A stretch of DNA of 8,366 nt from Pseudomonadota bacterium (GTDB taxonomy: Bacteria; Pseudomonadota; Alphaproteobacteria; Acetobacterales; Acetobacteraceae). The stretch is taken from NCBI GenBank assembly GCA_021807975.1, contig JAKBCJ010000190.1, positions 1 through 8,366 on the forward strand, written 5' to 3'. A program made the position numbers and the translations under genes. Position 1 is the first letter of the stretch. Each line of letters opens with the position of its first letter. Shown here piece by piece: positions 1 to 6,046 of the stretch. Under the pieces are notes generated by a model. It did no database searches and was not told where the DNA came from. It saw only the letters and a program-made list of their open reading frames with translations.

Positions 1-286
1 ATGTGCTTTCCAGCCGGATATCCCGCAGGAGAACGATTTCGTCATATCCTTCGGTTTCTTCGAACGTACGTTCGAGAACCGCCGCCGGGTCAGTGTCGTA
101 GCCAACGAAAAACTCACGGTAAGCCCGTGCGACGCGCGATGGCGTATCGCGCAGTCCTTCCCGGTCCGGATCGTCGCCGGCCCAGCGCAACAGCGTGCGA
201 ATGGCGACCTCCGCCTGTTCCCGTGTTGGCCGGGTTCCCGTGGCCGCATGCGCGGATCGGAGCGCGGCTGGCGTGACAATGTTCAT
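1..286 (-). CDS. folE: GTP cyclohydrolase I, N-terminal part (runs off left edge)
   Basis: FolE opens GTP to 7,8-dihydroneopterin triphosphate, the first step of folate/pterin synthesis, as a cytosolic zinc-dependent homo-oligomer. Ninety-five codons are visible. The N-terminus is variable, then come REGLRDTPSRVARAYREFF (residues 42-60) and a stretch around EGYDEIVLLRDIRLEST (79-95), which align with the E. coli pattern LxxTPxRxAxxY...VRDIxLTSTCEHH. The window ends just before the expected Cys-Glu-His-His zinc/catalytic motif, so catalytic competence cannot be judged. ATG at 284-286 is chosen because AGGAGG (plus-strand 297-302) lies 10 nt upstream. The gene lies downstream of the cysD remnant on the same strand, separated by a long leader, so it probably has its own promoter. 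The identification is secure from sequence alone; completeness beyond the edge is unknown. Confidence 0.9.
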   Translation of the reverse strand, partial: MNIVTPAALRSAHAATGTRPTREQAEVAIRTLLRWAGDDPDREGLRDTPSRVARAYREFFVGYDTDPAAVLERTFEETEGYDEIVLLRDIRLEST

Positions 287-296
287 CGCAACGTAT

Positions 297-302
297 CCTC
301 CT
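297..302 (-). promoter_or_regulatory. Shine-Dalgarno of folE
   Basis: AGGAGG on the minus strand, 10 nt upstream of the folE ATG at 284-286. A perfect anti-16S match that fixes the start, though the spacing is slightly long. Confidence 0.65.
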
Positions 303-734
303 GAATGCGCGGCGGGTGACGCGATTCCCCAGCCGGCGGTATTGGGCCGGTTACCCAGCCCGAAACCCGTGTATGTCCTGTCTGATTGCGCTGCTTCCGC
401 ACGGACGAGCCGGAAGCATCGGATGCCATCACCATTACGTCTCATAATTGATCTTAGGTGCGGATGAATACAATCACAGGTTGCATCATTGTGTCAATGA
501 ACAACCTATTTTCCCGAAGTTCTATTGGCCAATAAACCCGTCTGCCAGGACGCAGACTGCCCGTGTCCGGAACGAGGAAGGGCATGGCGCAGCCAGCCAG
601 CGCCGCCGTCGGATGCCCTGTTCCATCTTCAAGCAGGCGCCCCTCCTGGAGCACCGGCGGGGTGACGCGTTTCTTCCCGCCCATCGTGGCGAGGACGGCG
701 GCGGTGTTCAGGGGTGGACGATCGTCCGCCAGCG
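303..734. other. Long non-coding / degenerate stretch between folE and the cysD remnant
   Basis: About 430 bp without a convincing intact gene. It holds the candidate folE promoter (468-507), a 12-bp palindrome TATTGGCCAATA (523-534) and, on the minus strand, a 94-codon ORF (454-738) that overlaps the cysD remnant stop and is described separately. Codons in all frames of 540-734 look degenerate compared with the flanking genes. It is probably decayed sequence left when the sulfate-assimilation genes were lost. Confidence 0.5.
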
Positions 735-738
735 TCAT
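454..738 (-). pseudogene. 94-codon ORF, possible cysN 5' remnant
   Basis: The ATG (736-738) overlaps the TGA ending the cysD remnant in an ATGA arrangement, as expected of translationally coupled genes. cysN, the GTPase subunit of ATP sulfurylase, is the usual gene after cysD. The first ~23 residues (MTLADDRPPLNTAAVLATM, then GGKK) resemble in character the variable N-terminal lead of alphaproteobacterial CysN. However, the expected LLRFLTCGSVDDGKST P-loop block does not follow. The rest (RVTPPVLQEGRLLEDG and onward, then VYWPIELRENRLF) matches no family I recognise. It is either a cysN remnant interrupted after about 24 codons or a chance ORF. The cysN label rests on position, not on a diagnostic motif. 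Confidence 0.25.
468..507 (-). promoter_or_regulatory. Candidate folE promoter with overlapping dyad operator
   Basis: This AT-rich patch in GC-rich DNA carries, on the minus strand, a perfect -35 hexamer TTGACA (497-492). After 17-18 nt comes a weak -10 (ATTGTA/TTGTAT, near 469-474), preceded by TG as in an extended -10. A two-part dyad covers it: outer arms AGGTTG (478-483) and CAACCT (502-507), inner arms CATTG (487-491) and CAATG (495-499), loop TGT. The dyad would cover the -35, as a repressor site would. A start here would give folE a leader of about 180 nt. No known regulator consensus is recognised, and the poor -10 keeps confidence low. Confidence 0.35.
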
Positions 739-936
739 CGGAAATAGCCCTCGCGCATTTTCTGTCCGAGCGAGCCGCCCTCTTCTCCGTCGCTGATCCG
801 TCCCTGCCGCTCTGAGGATGAAGCCCGCGGGGTTTCATCGACGACGGCCGCGAGGCCGGTCGCGCCGGATGTGGATGGATTCCGAATTCAGCCAGGACAG
901 GTGAGAGCCGGCGAATTTCACAGGTGAGCTTGCCAT
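735..936 (-). pseudogene. cysD: cysD remnant (sulfate adenylyltransferase subunit 2), internally deleted and frameshifted
   Basis: CysD is the PAPS-reductase-like catalytic subunit of ATP sulfurylase, about 300 residues in E. coli. Here only the ends survive. From ATG at 934-936 the frame reads a lead, then SHLSWLNSESIHI, matching E. coli LTHLRQLEAESIHI near residues 7-19; it stops at 835. From about 869 another minus frame reads GATGLAAVVDETPRASSSER, QGRISDGEEGGS and MREGYFR-stop (735). This matches the CysD C-terminus (...LPEIIEEML..TSERQGRVID.DQAGSM...GYF). The junction near 867-872 removes roughly 235-240 codons, including the nucleotide-binding SIGKDS motif, and changes frame, so no active enzyme is possible. 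It lies 46 nt after the dabA stop on the same strand. Confidence 0.85.
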
Positions 937-982
937 GTGAGTTCTCGAATTCGTCGATGATGCACGGTTCAGACCGCCATCT

Positions 983-3388
983 TCAGGGGGGCGCCGGATC
1001 GGCCGCGGCACTCACAGCGGTCCATTGAAGACCACCCGCGTAGCGCCATGCCATCCGGCCAGCCTCATCGAGGGCGAACAGGTGCAGCCAGCGATTGTCG
1101 AACAGCGCGCGAACACCCTCATGCCGCTTCAGGATATCGGTCATCGCTTCGCTCGGTGCTTCGATGCAGACCGACAAACGAAGCGGTTCGTGGACATAAC
1201 GCTCGCCGTCATGGACCGATTGCCAGGGCAGGCCGGCGCGCATGACGCCGCCGTTCCCCTCCACGACGCCGATGCCGCCCGCGACGTTGTGCAGCAGTTT
1301 GTTGCCGCCGCCAAACACCGCCGGTGCCACGGTCGATCCGTAATACTGCAGGCTGATCCAACTCGCGACCACCACGGGCGCGGTCAGGATCGACTCGAGA
1401 ACGCCGAAGTCCCTGTCGGTCTTCCAGTCATAGTCGTGCAGGAAGGCGCGACCTTCCAGGTTTTTGCCCGCCGTGCGCCGGCGGGGCGCGGCGATGAACG
1501 CCTTGCAGCCTGCCAGCCCCCATTCCGGCCGCACTTCGGCCCAATCGCGGCTTCGGCTGATGAGACTGCCCTGGCCTCCCGCTCCTGGCAGGCGCAAAGC
1601 CCTCTCGCCCCTTGCGATGACGCCAGCCGCATCCAGCCAAACCCGCGCCTGGCGGATATCGGACAGATGCGGCGCGGAGGGATGATCGTCCCCGTACAGC
1701 GTGACCGCGTCCGTCGTCGTGTCATGCAAAGCGCCGATGAACAGGGTGTCTGCGGGGATCTCGATTCCATGCGGAACCAGACCGGCGCGCACTGCCGGAT
1801 CGTTCAGCAGTGCGGCCAGCAGCCGCGCATTGACCTCCCCGGAATAGCCGCCGCAGGCGCCGCAATGCAGCCCGCTGGCATGCGGGTTGTTGACCACGTT
1901 GGCGCCGTGTCCGGCCAGCAGCACGAGCTTTGCGAAGTTCGCCGTCAGCGACATGGTCCGCAGCACCGTTCCGGCCGCCTTGGTTCGTGTTGCGAGATCG
2001 AGCGCGGGATCGAAACGGGGCGCGGGATCGTTCGGCGCGGGCGTGCGGTGCAGTCCCAGGGCATCGCTGATGAGCTTGCCGGCATAGACCGGTCCGGTCG
2101 CCTCGACGAAAGCGAAGGACGACACGGCTGCGAGCTTGAACCGCCCCAGGGCGCGCTTGGCGCGCGCCTTGAGCCGGGCCGACCGATCCGCCGCCGCGTC
2201 CTCGGGGCCGCCGGAACAGGTGGTCAGGCCGGGGTTCAGGAGTACCGGCAACCGGCGTTCATGGACATCGGACGCAAAGCGGCGATGCGAGGCGGTCAGC
2301 CCGAAGAAGCCTGCGAAGCCCAGGGTCTGGATATCCGGGTTTACGGTTTCCAGCGCCCGGCGAAATACCTCGGAGCGGACGTCGATGCAGAATGCTGCCT
2401 GGAGCGCGGGCCGGTTGTCCGTCGCCGCCGCTCCGGGCGCGGCGAGCGTTCGCGCCAAGGCTCGCTGCGCCGCCCGCTCCGACGCGTCCTGCAGGATGGC
2501 GTTTGCCACATGGCCGGCGGTCGGTGTGACCGGCGACGCATGCGATGCGATGACCGCCTGCCACTGCACGGCAATCCGGTCCTTGTAGCGGTCGAACAAA
2601 GCTGCCTCCCAGATCAGGCGGATCGCCAGAAAGTCGGTGATGGCCGCATCCGAGCCGCCGCCGAGTTCCGCCTGCCAAAGCCGGTAGCGGGCGTATTGCG
2701 CCCAGCCGCACAGGGTTATCAGCATTTGATGAAAATAGGTTTCCAGGGCCTCCGCCGGGATTGCGATTCGCCTCACCACGTCTGCGACTGCGTCCGGCGC
2801 GGCTTCCGGTGCCTCTGAGACATGGGTGGCAAATCCGGAAAGACCGATAATCTCGGGTGTCAGATCGTGGGTCGCGACGGCGCGCCAGGCTGCATACGCG
2901 CCCCGACCGCGCGGCGCGGCCCAAAGTGCCTGCCCTTCGTCGAAGTAGCCAGCCGCCCAGGCGCCGAAGCGCTCTGCGATCAACCCCGGCCAGTCGATCC
3001 CCGATACCTCGGCGGCAAGGTCGGCGATGGTCGGCACCGCCCTGATCCGGTGCGCCGGTTCCAACGCGGCCGACTTCAAAGCCCTGAGGTTCGGCGGGCG
3101 CAGCGCTGCCGGCGCGCTGGCCAGGGCGTCCGTCAGATCGGCGTCGGTGATGACGCCGCTGGCGATCTTCTCCTGGTACCAGCTTCCGGGCATGGTGACA
3201 GGGGCGCCCGCCACGCGCGCCAGGCGGGCGCCGACGGTGGCGAGGTTTTCATCGGTTTGGCCGAGGAACGGATTGACCGCGACGCTCGATGCCAGCGGCC
3301 AGACCGGGGGAATGGCCCTGGCGGCGCGATCGGCGGCGGCGTCCAGCGCCATGGCGTGCCGCCAGCTTGAAGTCTCTGTCTGCGTCAT
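983..3388 (-). CDS. dabA: DabA: zinc carbonic-anhydrase-like subunit of DAB inorganic-carbon pump (DUF2309/UPF0753)
   Basis: 801 residues. DabA couples with a membrane partner to hydrate cytosolic CO2 to bicarbonate in one direction, using the membrane ion gradient, and so accumulates dissolved inorganic carbon. The distant beta-carbonic-anhydrase site is complete. Cys334 and Asp336 lie in AAFCIDVRSE (Arg338 two further on). His494 lies in LLAGHGANVV and Cys509 in HCGACGG. The 15-residue His-Cys spacing equals that of the characterised Halothiobacillus DabA (H524, C539). Other family blocks are IPPVWPLASSVAVNPFLG (26-43) and the C-terminal VFGGGNKLLHNVAGGIGV (691-708). It has no signal peptide and is predicted to be peripheral on the cytoplasmic face. 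The start at 3388 is chosen over an upstream in-frame ATG because GGAGG lies 7 nt before it and the family N-terminus begins here. It follows dabB by 19 nt in one operon. Confidence 0.95.
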   Translation of the reverse strand: MTQTETSSWRHAMALDAAADRAARAIPPVWPLASSVAVNPFLGQTDENLATVGARLARVAGAPVTMPGSWYQEKIASGVITDADLTDALASAPAALRPPNLRALKSAALEPAHRIRAVPTIADLAAEVSGIDWPGLIAERFGAWAAGYFDEGQALWAAPRGRGAYAAWRAVATHDLTPEIIGLSGFATHVSEAPEAAPDAVADVVRRIAIPAEALETYFHQMLITLCGWAQYARYRLWQAELGGGSDAAITDFLAIRLIWEAALFDRYKDRIAVQWQAVIASHASPVTPTAGHVANAILQDASERAAQRALARTLAAPGAAATDNRPALQAAFCIDVRSEVFRRALETVNPDIQTLGFAGFFGLTASHRRFASDVHERRLPVLLNPGLTTCSGGPEDAAADRSARLKARAKRALGRFKLAAVSSFAFVEATGPVYAGKLISDALGLHRTPAPNDPAPRFDPALDLATRTKAAGTVLRTMSLTANFAKLVLLAGHGANVVNNPHASGLHCGACGGYSGEVNARLLAALLNDPAVRAGLVPHGIEIPADTLFIGALHDTTTDAVTLYGDDHPSAPHLSDIRQARVWLDAAGVIARGERALRLPGAGGQGSLISRSRDWAEVRPEWGLAGCKAFIAAPRRRTAGKNLEGRAFLHDYDWKTDRDFGVLESILTAPVVVASWISLQYYGSTVAPAVFGGGNKLLHNVAGGIGVVEGNGGVMRAGLPWQSVHDGERYVHEPLRLSVCIEAPSEAMTDILKRHEGVRALFDNRWLHLFALDEAGRMAWRYAGGLQWTAVSAAADPAPP

Positions 3389-3395
3389 TCTTCTT

Positions 3396-3400
3396 CCTCC
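3396..3400 (-). promoter_or_regulatory. Shine-Dalgarno of dabA
   Basis: GGAGG 7 nt upstream of the ATG at 3386-3388, inside the 19-nt dabB-dabA gap. It decides the start against the in-frame ATG at 3551-3553, which lies within dabB coding sequence and would add 55 residues of non-family sequence. Confidence 0.75.
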
Positions 3401-3407
3401 GAACCGA

Positions 3408-4967
3408 TCAGGGTGCGTTGCGCAGCCGCCAGCCGCGCAGCAGGCGGTCGAACACCGCGTTGGCGTAGAAGCCGTTCGAAAGATGCACGCGCAGCCCGGC
3501 GGCGGCCGGGTGATAGGCCCAGAGCGGGAACATCGCCTGGACCACGGCCACAAGGCCGAAACTGAGGACCGCCAGCACGATCAGCGCCCATTGCAGCGGA
3601 CCCGGCGCGGGGGCGGCAGGCAGCGCGCCGGCGGTCAGCCAGACAACGAATACCTGAAGCGCGAAGTAGCTGATGGAGGTGGCAACGGCGTAGCCGATCG
3701 TGCGCCGGGTCAAGGCCCTTGGCGCTGCGTCGGCAAGACCTTGCGCCAGCATGTAGGCGACGCCGAAGATCAGGATGCCGCCCAGCGCGATGGCCTGCGG
3801 CGACTTGTGCTGGAACCCGAAACCGAATCCGACGGCGGCATAGATCGAAAGCGCAACGAGAAAGGCGCGTCCGACGGCGCCAGCATCGGGAATGGCTACC
3901 GGACCGGGCCTGCGATTGGCGGCGATCGAGTCCACCGCGCCGCCCGAGGCCAGGAAGGAATGCGCTTTGTAGAGCGAGTGAGCCACGATGTGCAGCAGGG
4001 CCAGCGGGAAGAGTCCGAGCCCGCACTCGAGGATCATGAAGCCCATCTGGGCGACCGTGGACCAGGCCAGCGACGTCTTAACCGCCGGCTGGGTCAGCAT
4101 CACCAGCCCGCCGAAGAGCGCGGTGAACCCGCCCACCACGACAAGAACCGCGAGCACGCCGGGGGCCAGCAATATGACGTCGGCAAAGCGGATCAGCAGA
4201 AATCCGCCCGCATTGATGACACCCGCGTGCAGCAGCGCGCAAACCGGCGTCGGGGCTTCCATTACCTCTGTCAGCCAACCATGCGTCGGAAACTGCGCGG
4301 ATTTCAAAACCGCCGCCGCCGCCAGGAACCCCGCCGCGACGATCGCCAGTCCGCCTCCGCTTCCACCGCGTGCGGCGCGTAGGACAGCGGCAATGTCGAT
4401 CGTGCCGTAGGCGAGCGTCAGCAGAACCGCAGCGGCGATCAGCGCCACGTCGCCAAGGCGGGCGGTGACGAACTTCTTGGCGGCGGCGCGCCGGGCGGCG
4501 ACGCGGTTCGGATAGAACAGCAAAAGCCGGTGCAGAAAGAGGCTCATCGCGACCCGGGCCAGAACGAACTGGATCAGATTGCCCGACAGCACCAGCAGCA
4601 GCACCGAGGCGAGCGTGAGGCAGAGCCAACCCGTGAACGCGCCCTGCCGCGCCTCACCGTCCAGATAGGTCGCGGTGTACCGCACCACGACCCAGCCGAT
4701 GAACGAGACCAGGAGGAACATAACGACGCTGACGGCGTCGCTGCGGATCGACAGTCCGAAGCCCTGCAGCCCGATCGTGCGGCTGTCCCCCGGCCCGTGC
4801 AGCATAAGCAAAACTGCCGAGACCGCCGCGGTCGCCAGGGCGGCTAGGGCCGAGGCTTCGGCCAACCGAGGCAGGATGCGGGGTCGGCGACGGGTGCTGA
4901 CAAGCCCGGCGGCGGCGCTGATCAGCAGCGCCAAGGGGGCGGCAAACGGTAGAAGATCGATTGGCAA
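3408..4967 (-). CDS. dabB: DabB: NDH-1/Mrp-type membrane subunit of DAB inorganic-carbon pump
   Basis: 519 residues, very hydrophobic, with about a dozen or more predicted membrane helices. It belongs to the proton-antiporter (NuoL/MrpA, proton_antipo_M) superfamily and supplies the cation-translocating partner that energises DabA. The core block runs from LKSAQFPTHGWLTEVMEAPT (221-240) into PVCALLHAGVINAGGFL (241-257). It includes Lys222, His229 and His247, followed by QPAVKTSLAWSTVAQMGF (293-310, Lys297) and HIVAHSLYKAHSF (326-338). The C-terminus LRVHLSNGFYANAVFDRLL (492-510) is DabB-like rather than NuoL-like. Where NuoL has its helix-5 Gly-Trp-Glu, this protein has LARVAMSLFLHRLLLFY, without the acidic residue. 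It starts at TTG (4965-4967): an in-frame stop lies five codons upstream, and AAGGGG sits 7 nt before the TTG. First gene of the dabBA operon, divergent from lysR. Confidence 0.93.
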   Translation of the reverse strand: MPIDLLPFAAPLALLISAAAGLVSTRRRPRILPRLAEASALAALATAAVSAVLLMLHGPGDSRTIGLQGFGLSIRSDAVSVVMFLLVSFIGWVVVRYTATYLDGEARQGAFTGWLCLTLASVLLLVLSGNLIQFVLARVAMSLFLHRLLLFYPNRVAARRAAAKKFVTARLGDVALIAAAVLLTLAYGTIDIAAVLRAARGGSGGGLAIVAAGFLAAAAVLKSAQFPTHGWLTEVMEAPTPVCALLHAGVINAGGFLLIRFADVILLAPGVLAVLVVVGGFTALFGGLVMLTQPAVKTSLAWSTVAQMGFMILECGLGLFPLALLHIVAHSLYKAHSFLASGGAVDSIAANRRPGPVAIPDAGAVGRAFLVALSIYAAVGFGFGFQHKSPQAIALGGILIFGVAYMLAQGLADAAPRALTRRTIGYAVATSISYFALQVFVVWLTAGALPAAPAPGPLQWALIVLAVLSFGLVAVVQAMFPLWAYHPAAAGLRVHLSNGFYANAVFDRLLRGWRLRNAP

Positions 4968-4974
4968 CGGTTTT

Positions 4975-4980
4975 CCCCTT
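4975..4980 (-). promoter_or_regulatory. Shine-Dalgarno deciding the TTG start of dabB
   Basis: AAGGGG on the minus strand, 7 nt before TTG 4965-4967. An in-frame TGA (4980-4982) overlaps it, so TTG is the first possible start in this frame. Confidence 0.6.
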
Positions 4981-5025
4981 CAATGCATCATGCGGGTCAG
5001 GGAACGACCTATCCGACGGGCCAGG

Positions 5026-5031
5026 CATATA
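5026..5031 (-). promoter_or_regulatory. Candidate -10 of the dabBA promoter
   Basis: TATATG on the minus strand in the AT-rich centre of the divergent region. No good -35 lies 16-18 nt upstream; that position is next to the palindrome at 5051-5077. This is typical of promoters needing an activator. Transcription would start near 5019, giving a leader of about 50 nt. The plus strand also offers TATAAA (5028-5033) for lysR, so the assignment is tentative. Confidence 0.35.
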
Positions 5032-5050
5032 AAAATTCATTGTTTCGGCC

Positions 5051-5077
5051 ATATCGTTCTGTTTTACAGAACGATAT
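5051..5077. promoter_or_regulatory. Perfect palindrome (12+3+12), likely LysR operator overlapping the lysR start codon
   Basis: Arms ATATCGTTCTGT (5051-5062) and ACAGAACGATAT (5066-5077) are exact reverse complements around a TTT spacer. Inside lies T-N11-A (TCTG...CAGA), the classic LysR-family box. The right arm includes the first two bases of the lysR ATG (5076-5078). It also lies at about -32 to -58 relative to the proposed dabBA start. It can therefore control both genes: activation or repression of dabBA and autorepression of lysR. In mRNA it would fold as a strong hairpin holding the start region, where no Shine-Dalgarno is visible. Confidence 0.75.
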
Positions 5078-5972
5078 GAAAAACCTGAACTTCAACCATC
5101 TCCGCTATTTCTGGGCGGTTGCGCACGAAGGCAGCCTCACGCGGGCGGCTGAGCGGTTGAATTTGTCGCAGTCGGCGCTGTCGGTGCAGATCCAAAAGCT
5201 CGAACACCAGATGGGTCACAAGCTGTTCGAACGCGTGGGCAAACGGCTTCTCCTGACCGAGGCCGGTCAGATCTCGCTCGATTATGCGGACACCGTGTTC
5301 CAGGCCGGCGACGAGTTGATGAGCACCCTGGCAGGGCGGCCCCTGGCAAGCCGTCAGGTCCTCCGGGTCGGTGCGCTGACCACACTGTCACGCAACTTCC
5401 AGCTTGAATTCCTGCGTCCTCTGGTCGGCCGCGCGGACGTGGAGCTGATCGTGCGTTCCGGCACGACACGCGACCTGCTCGCTCAGCTCGAAGCGCATGC
5501 CATCGACGTGGTTCTTTCGAACGGCGCCGCTCAGCGAGACGCCCGCGCGCCGTTTCGCAATCACCTGCTCAATCAGCAGCCCGTCAGCCTGGTCGGCCGT
5601 CCCCGGCCCGACAAGCCTCCGTTCCGATTTCCGGAGGATCTGCGCAGCGAGCCCATCCTGCTGCCGAGTCTAGACAGCGACATCCGGGTCGGCTTCGACC
5701 GTCTGCTGGATCTGGCGGGGATCCGGCCGATCATCCTGGCCGAAGTCGATGACATGGCGATGCTGCGCCTGCTGGCCCGTGAGCGCGAGGGCGTGACCCT
5801 TGTGCCGCCGATCGTCGTGCGCGACGAGCTGGCATCCGGGGTGCTGGTGGAGCATTGCCGGATCCCGCGGCTTACCGAAAGCTTCTACGCCATCATTCAG
5901 AACCGCCGGTTTCCTAACCAGCTTCTCAACGACCTGCTGACCAGTCATCATTCCCACTCGATTACAAAATAA
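5076..5972 (+). CDS. LysR-family transcriptional regulator, NhaR-like; probable regulator of dabBA
   Basis: 298 residues, the usual size for the family. The N-terminal winged helix-turn-helix covers about residues 4-62: LNFNHLRYFWAVAHEGSL, TRAAERLNLSQSALSVQIQK, LE..MGHKLFERVGKRLLLTEAG. The HLRYFW...GS opening and the C-terminal effector domain (VGALTTLSRNFQLEFLRPL; EVDDMAMLRLLAREREGVTL near 225-244) resemble E. coli NhaR. Such regulators often stand divergent from dabBA. The start at 5076 is preferred over an in-frame ATG at 4983, which adds 31 residues of non-family sequence across the promoter. No Shine-Dalgarno precedes it; the start lies in the palindrome. The last codons (after LLNDLL) coincide with a copy of the guaA 3'-end repeat. 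The inducer is unknown; a CO2/bicarbonate or ionic signal is inference. Confidence 0.9.
   Translation: MKNLNFNHLRYFWAVAHEGSLTRAAERLNLSQSALSVQIQKLEHQMGHKLFERVGKRLLLTEAGQISLDYADTVFQAGDELMSTLAGRPLASRQVLRVGALTTLSRNFQLEFLRPLVGRADVELIVRSGTTRDLLAQLEAHAIDVVLSNGAAQRDARAPFRNHLLNQQPVSLVGRPRPDKPPFRFPEDLRSEPILLPSLDSDIRVGFDRLLDLAGIRPIILAEVDDMAMLRLLAREREGVTLVPPIVVRDELASGVLVEHCRIPRLTESFYAIIQNRRFPNQLLNDLLTSHHSHSITK
5933..5962 (+). repeat. Direct repeat copy A: guaA 3'-end-like sequence at the end of lysR (possible att remnant)
   Basis: The 15-mer TCATTCCCACTCGAT (5948-5962) recurs exactly at 7205-7219, where it is the conserved last five codons of guaA. Upstream the match continues (CCTGCTGACCAG here, CCGGCTGATCAG there), separated from the core by a 3-nt TCA insertion here. 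Overall 25 of 27 bases match with one 3-nt gap. Same orientation, 1.26 kb apart. It encodes the lysR C-terminal SHHSHS region. Confidence 0.55.
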
Positions 5973-6046
5973 ATACTGCCTTTTTAATCGATTGGTTTGA
6001 AAACGATCACTCTGCGATACCACGTTGGGTCAACGCAGCCTTTCCT
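5973..6046. other. Convergent intergenic gap lysR / vapC
   Basis: Seventy-four bases between the lysR stop and the vapC stop, AT-rich at the left. I see no convincing intrinsic terminator; only short arms (TCGATTA 5958-5964 with TAATCGA 5985-5991) with a 20-nt loop. Confidence 0.4.

Noticed and set aside
523..534. Perfect 12-bp palindrome TATTGGCCAATA
   Set aside because: One or two such palindromes are expected by chance in 8 kb; no promoter or gene boundary coincides with it.
1025..2818. 597-codon open frame on the plus strand opposite dabA
   Set aside because: Antisense shadow of a GC-rich gene: composition is Arg/Gly/Gln-rich with no family motif, whereas the minus strand encodes an intact DabA with its zinc site.
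3389..3553. Upstream in-frame ATG for dabA adding 55 residues
   Set aside because: Lies inside dabB in another frame, with Cys/Arg/Pro-rich non-family sequence; the ATG at 3388 has a perfect GGAGG.
3027..4382. 451-codon open frame on the plus strand across the dabA/dabB junction
   Set aside because: Antisense to two well-supported genes and low-complexity, charge-rich translation.
4983..5075. Upstream in-frame ATG for lysR
   Set aside because: Adds 31 residues before the conserved LysR start, covers the divergent promoter and palindrome, and has no ribosome-binding site.
5958..5991. Inverted repeat TCGATTA/TAATCGA as a lysR terminator
   Set aside because: Seven weak A/T-rich pairs with a 20-nt loop and no following T-run on the exit side; part of it belongs to the direct repeat.
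6010..6046. CTGCG/CGCAG arms between lysR and vapC as a bidirectional terminator
   Set aside because: Arms are only 5 bp with an 18-nt loop and lack a proper T-tract on either strand.
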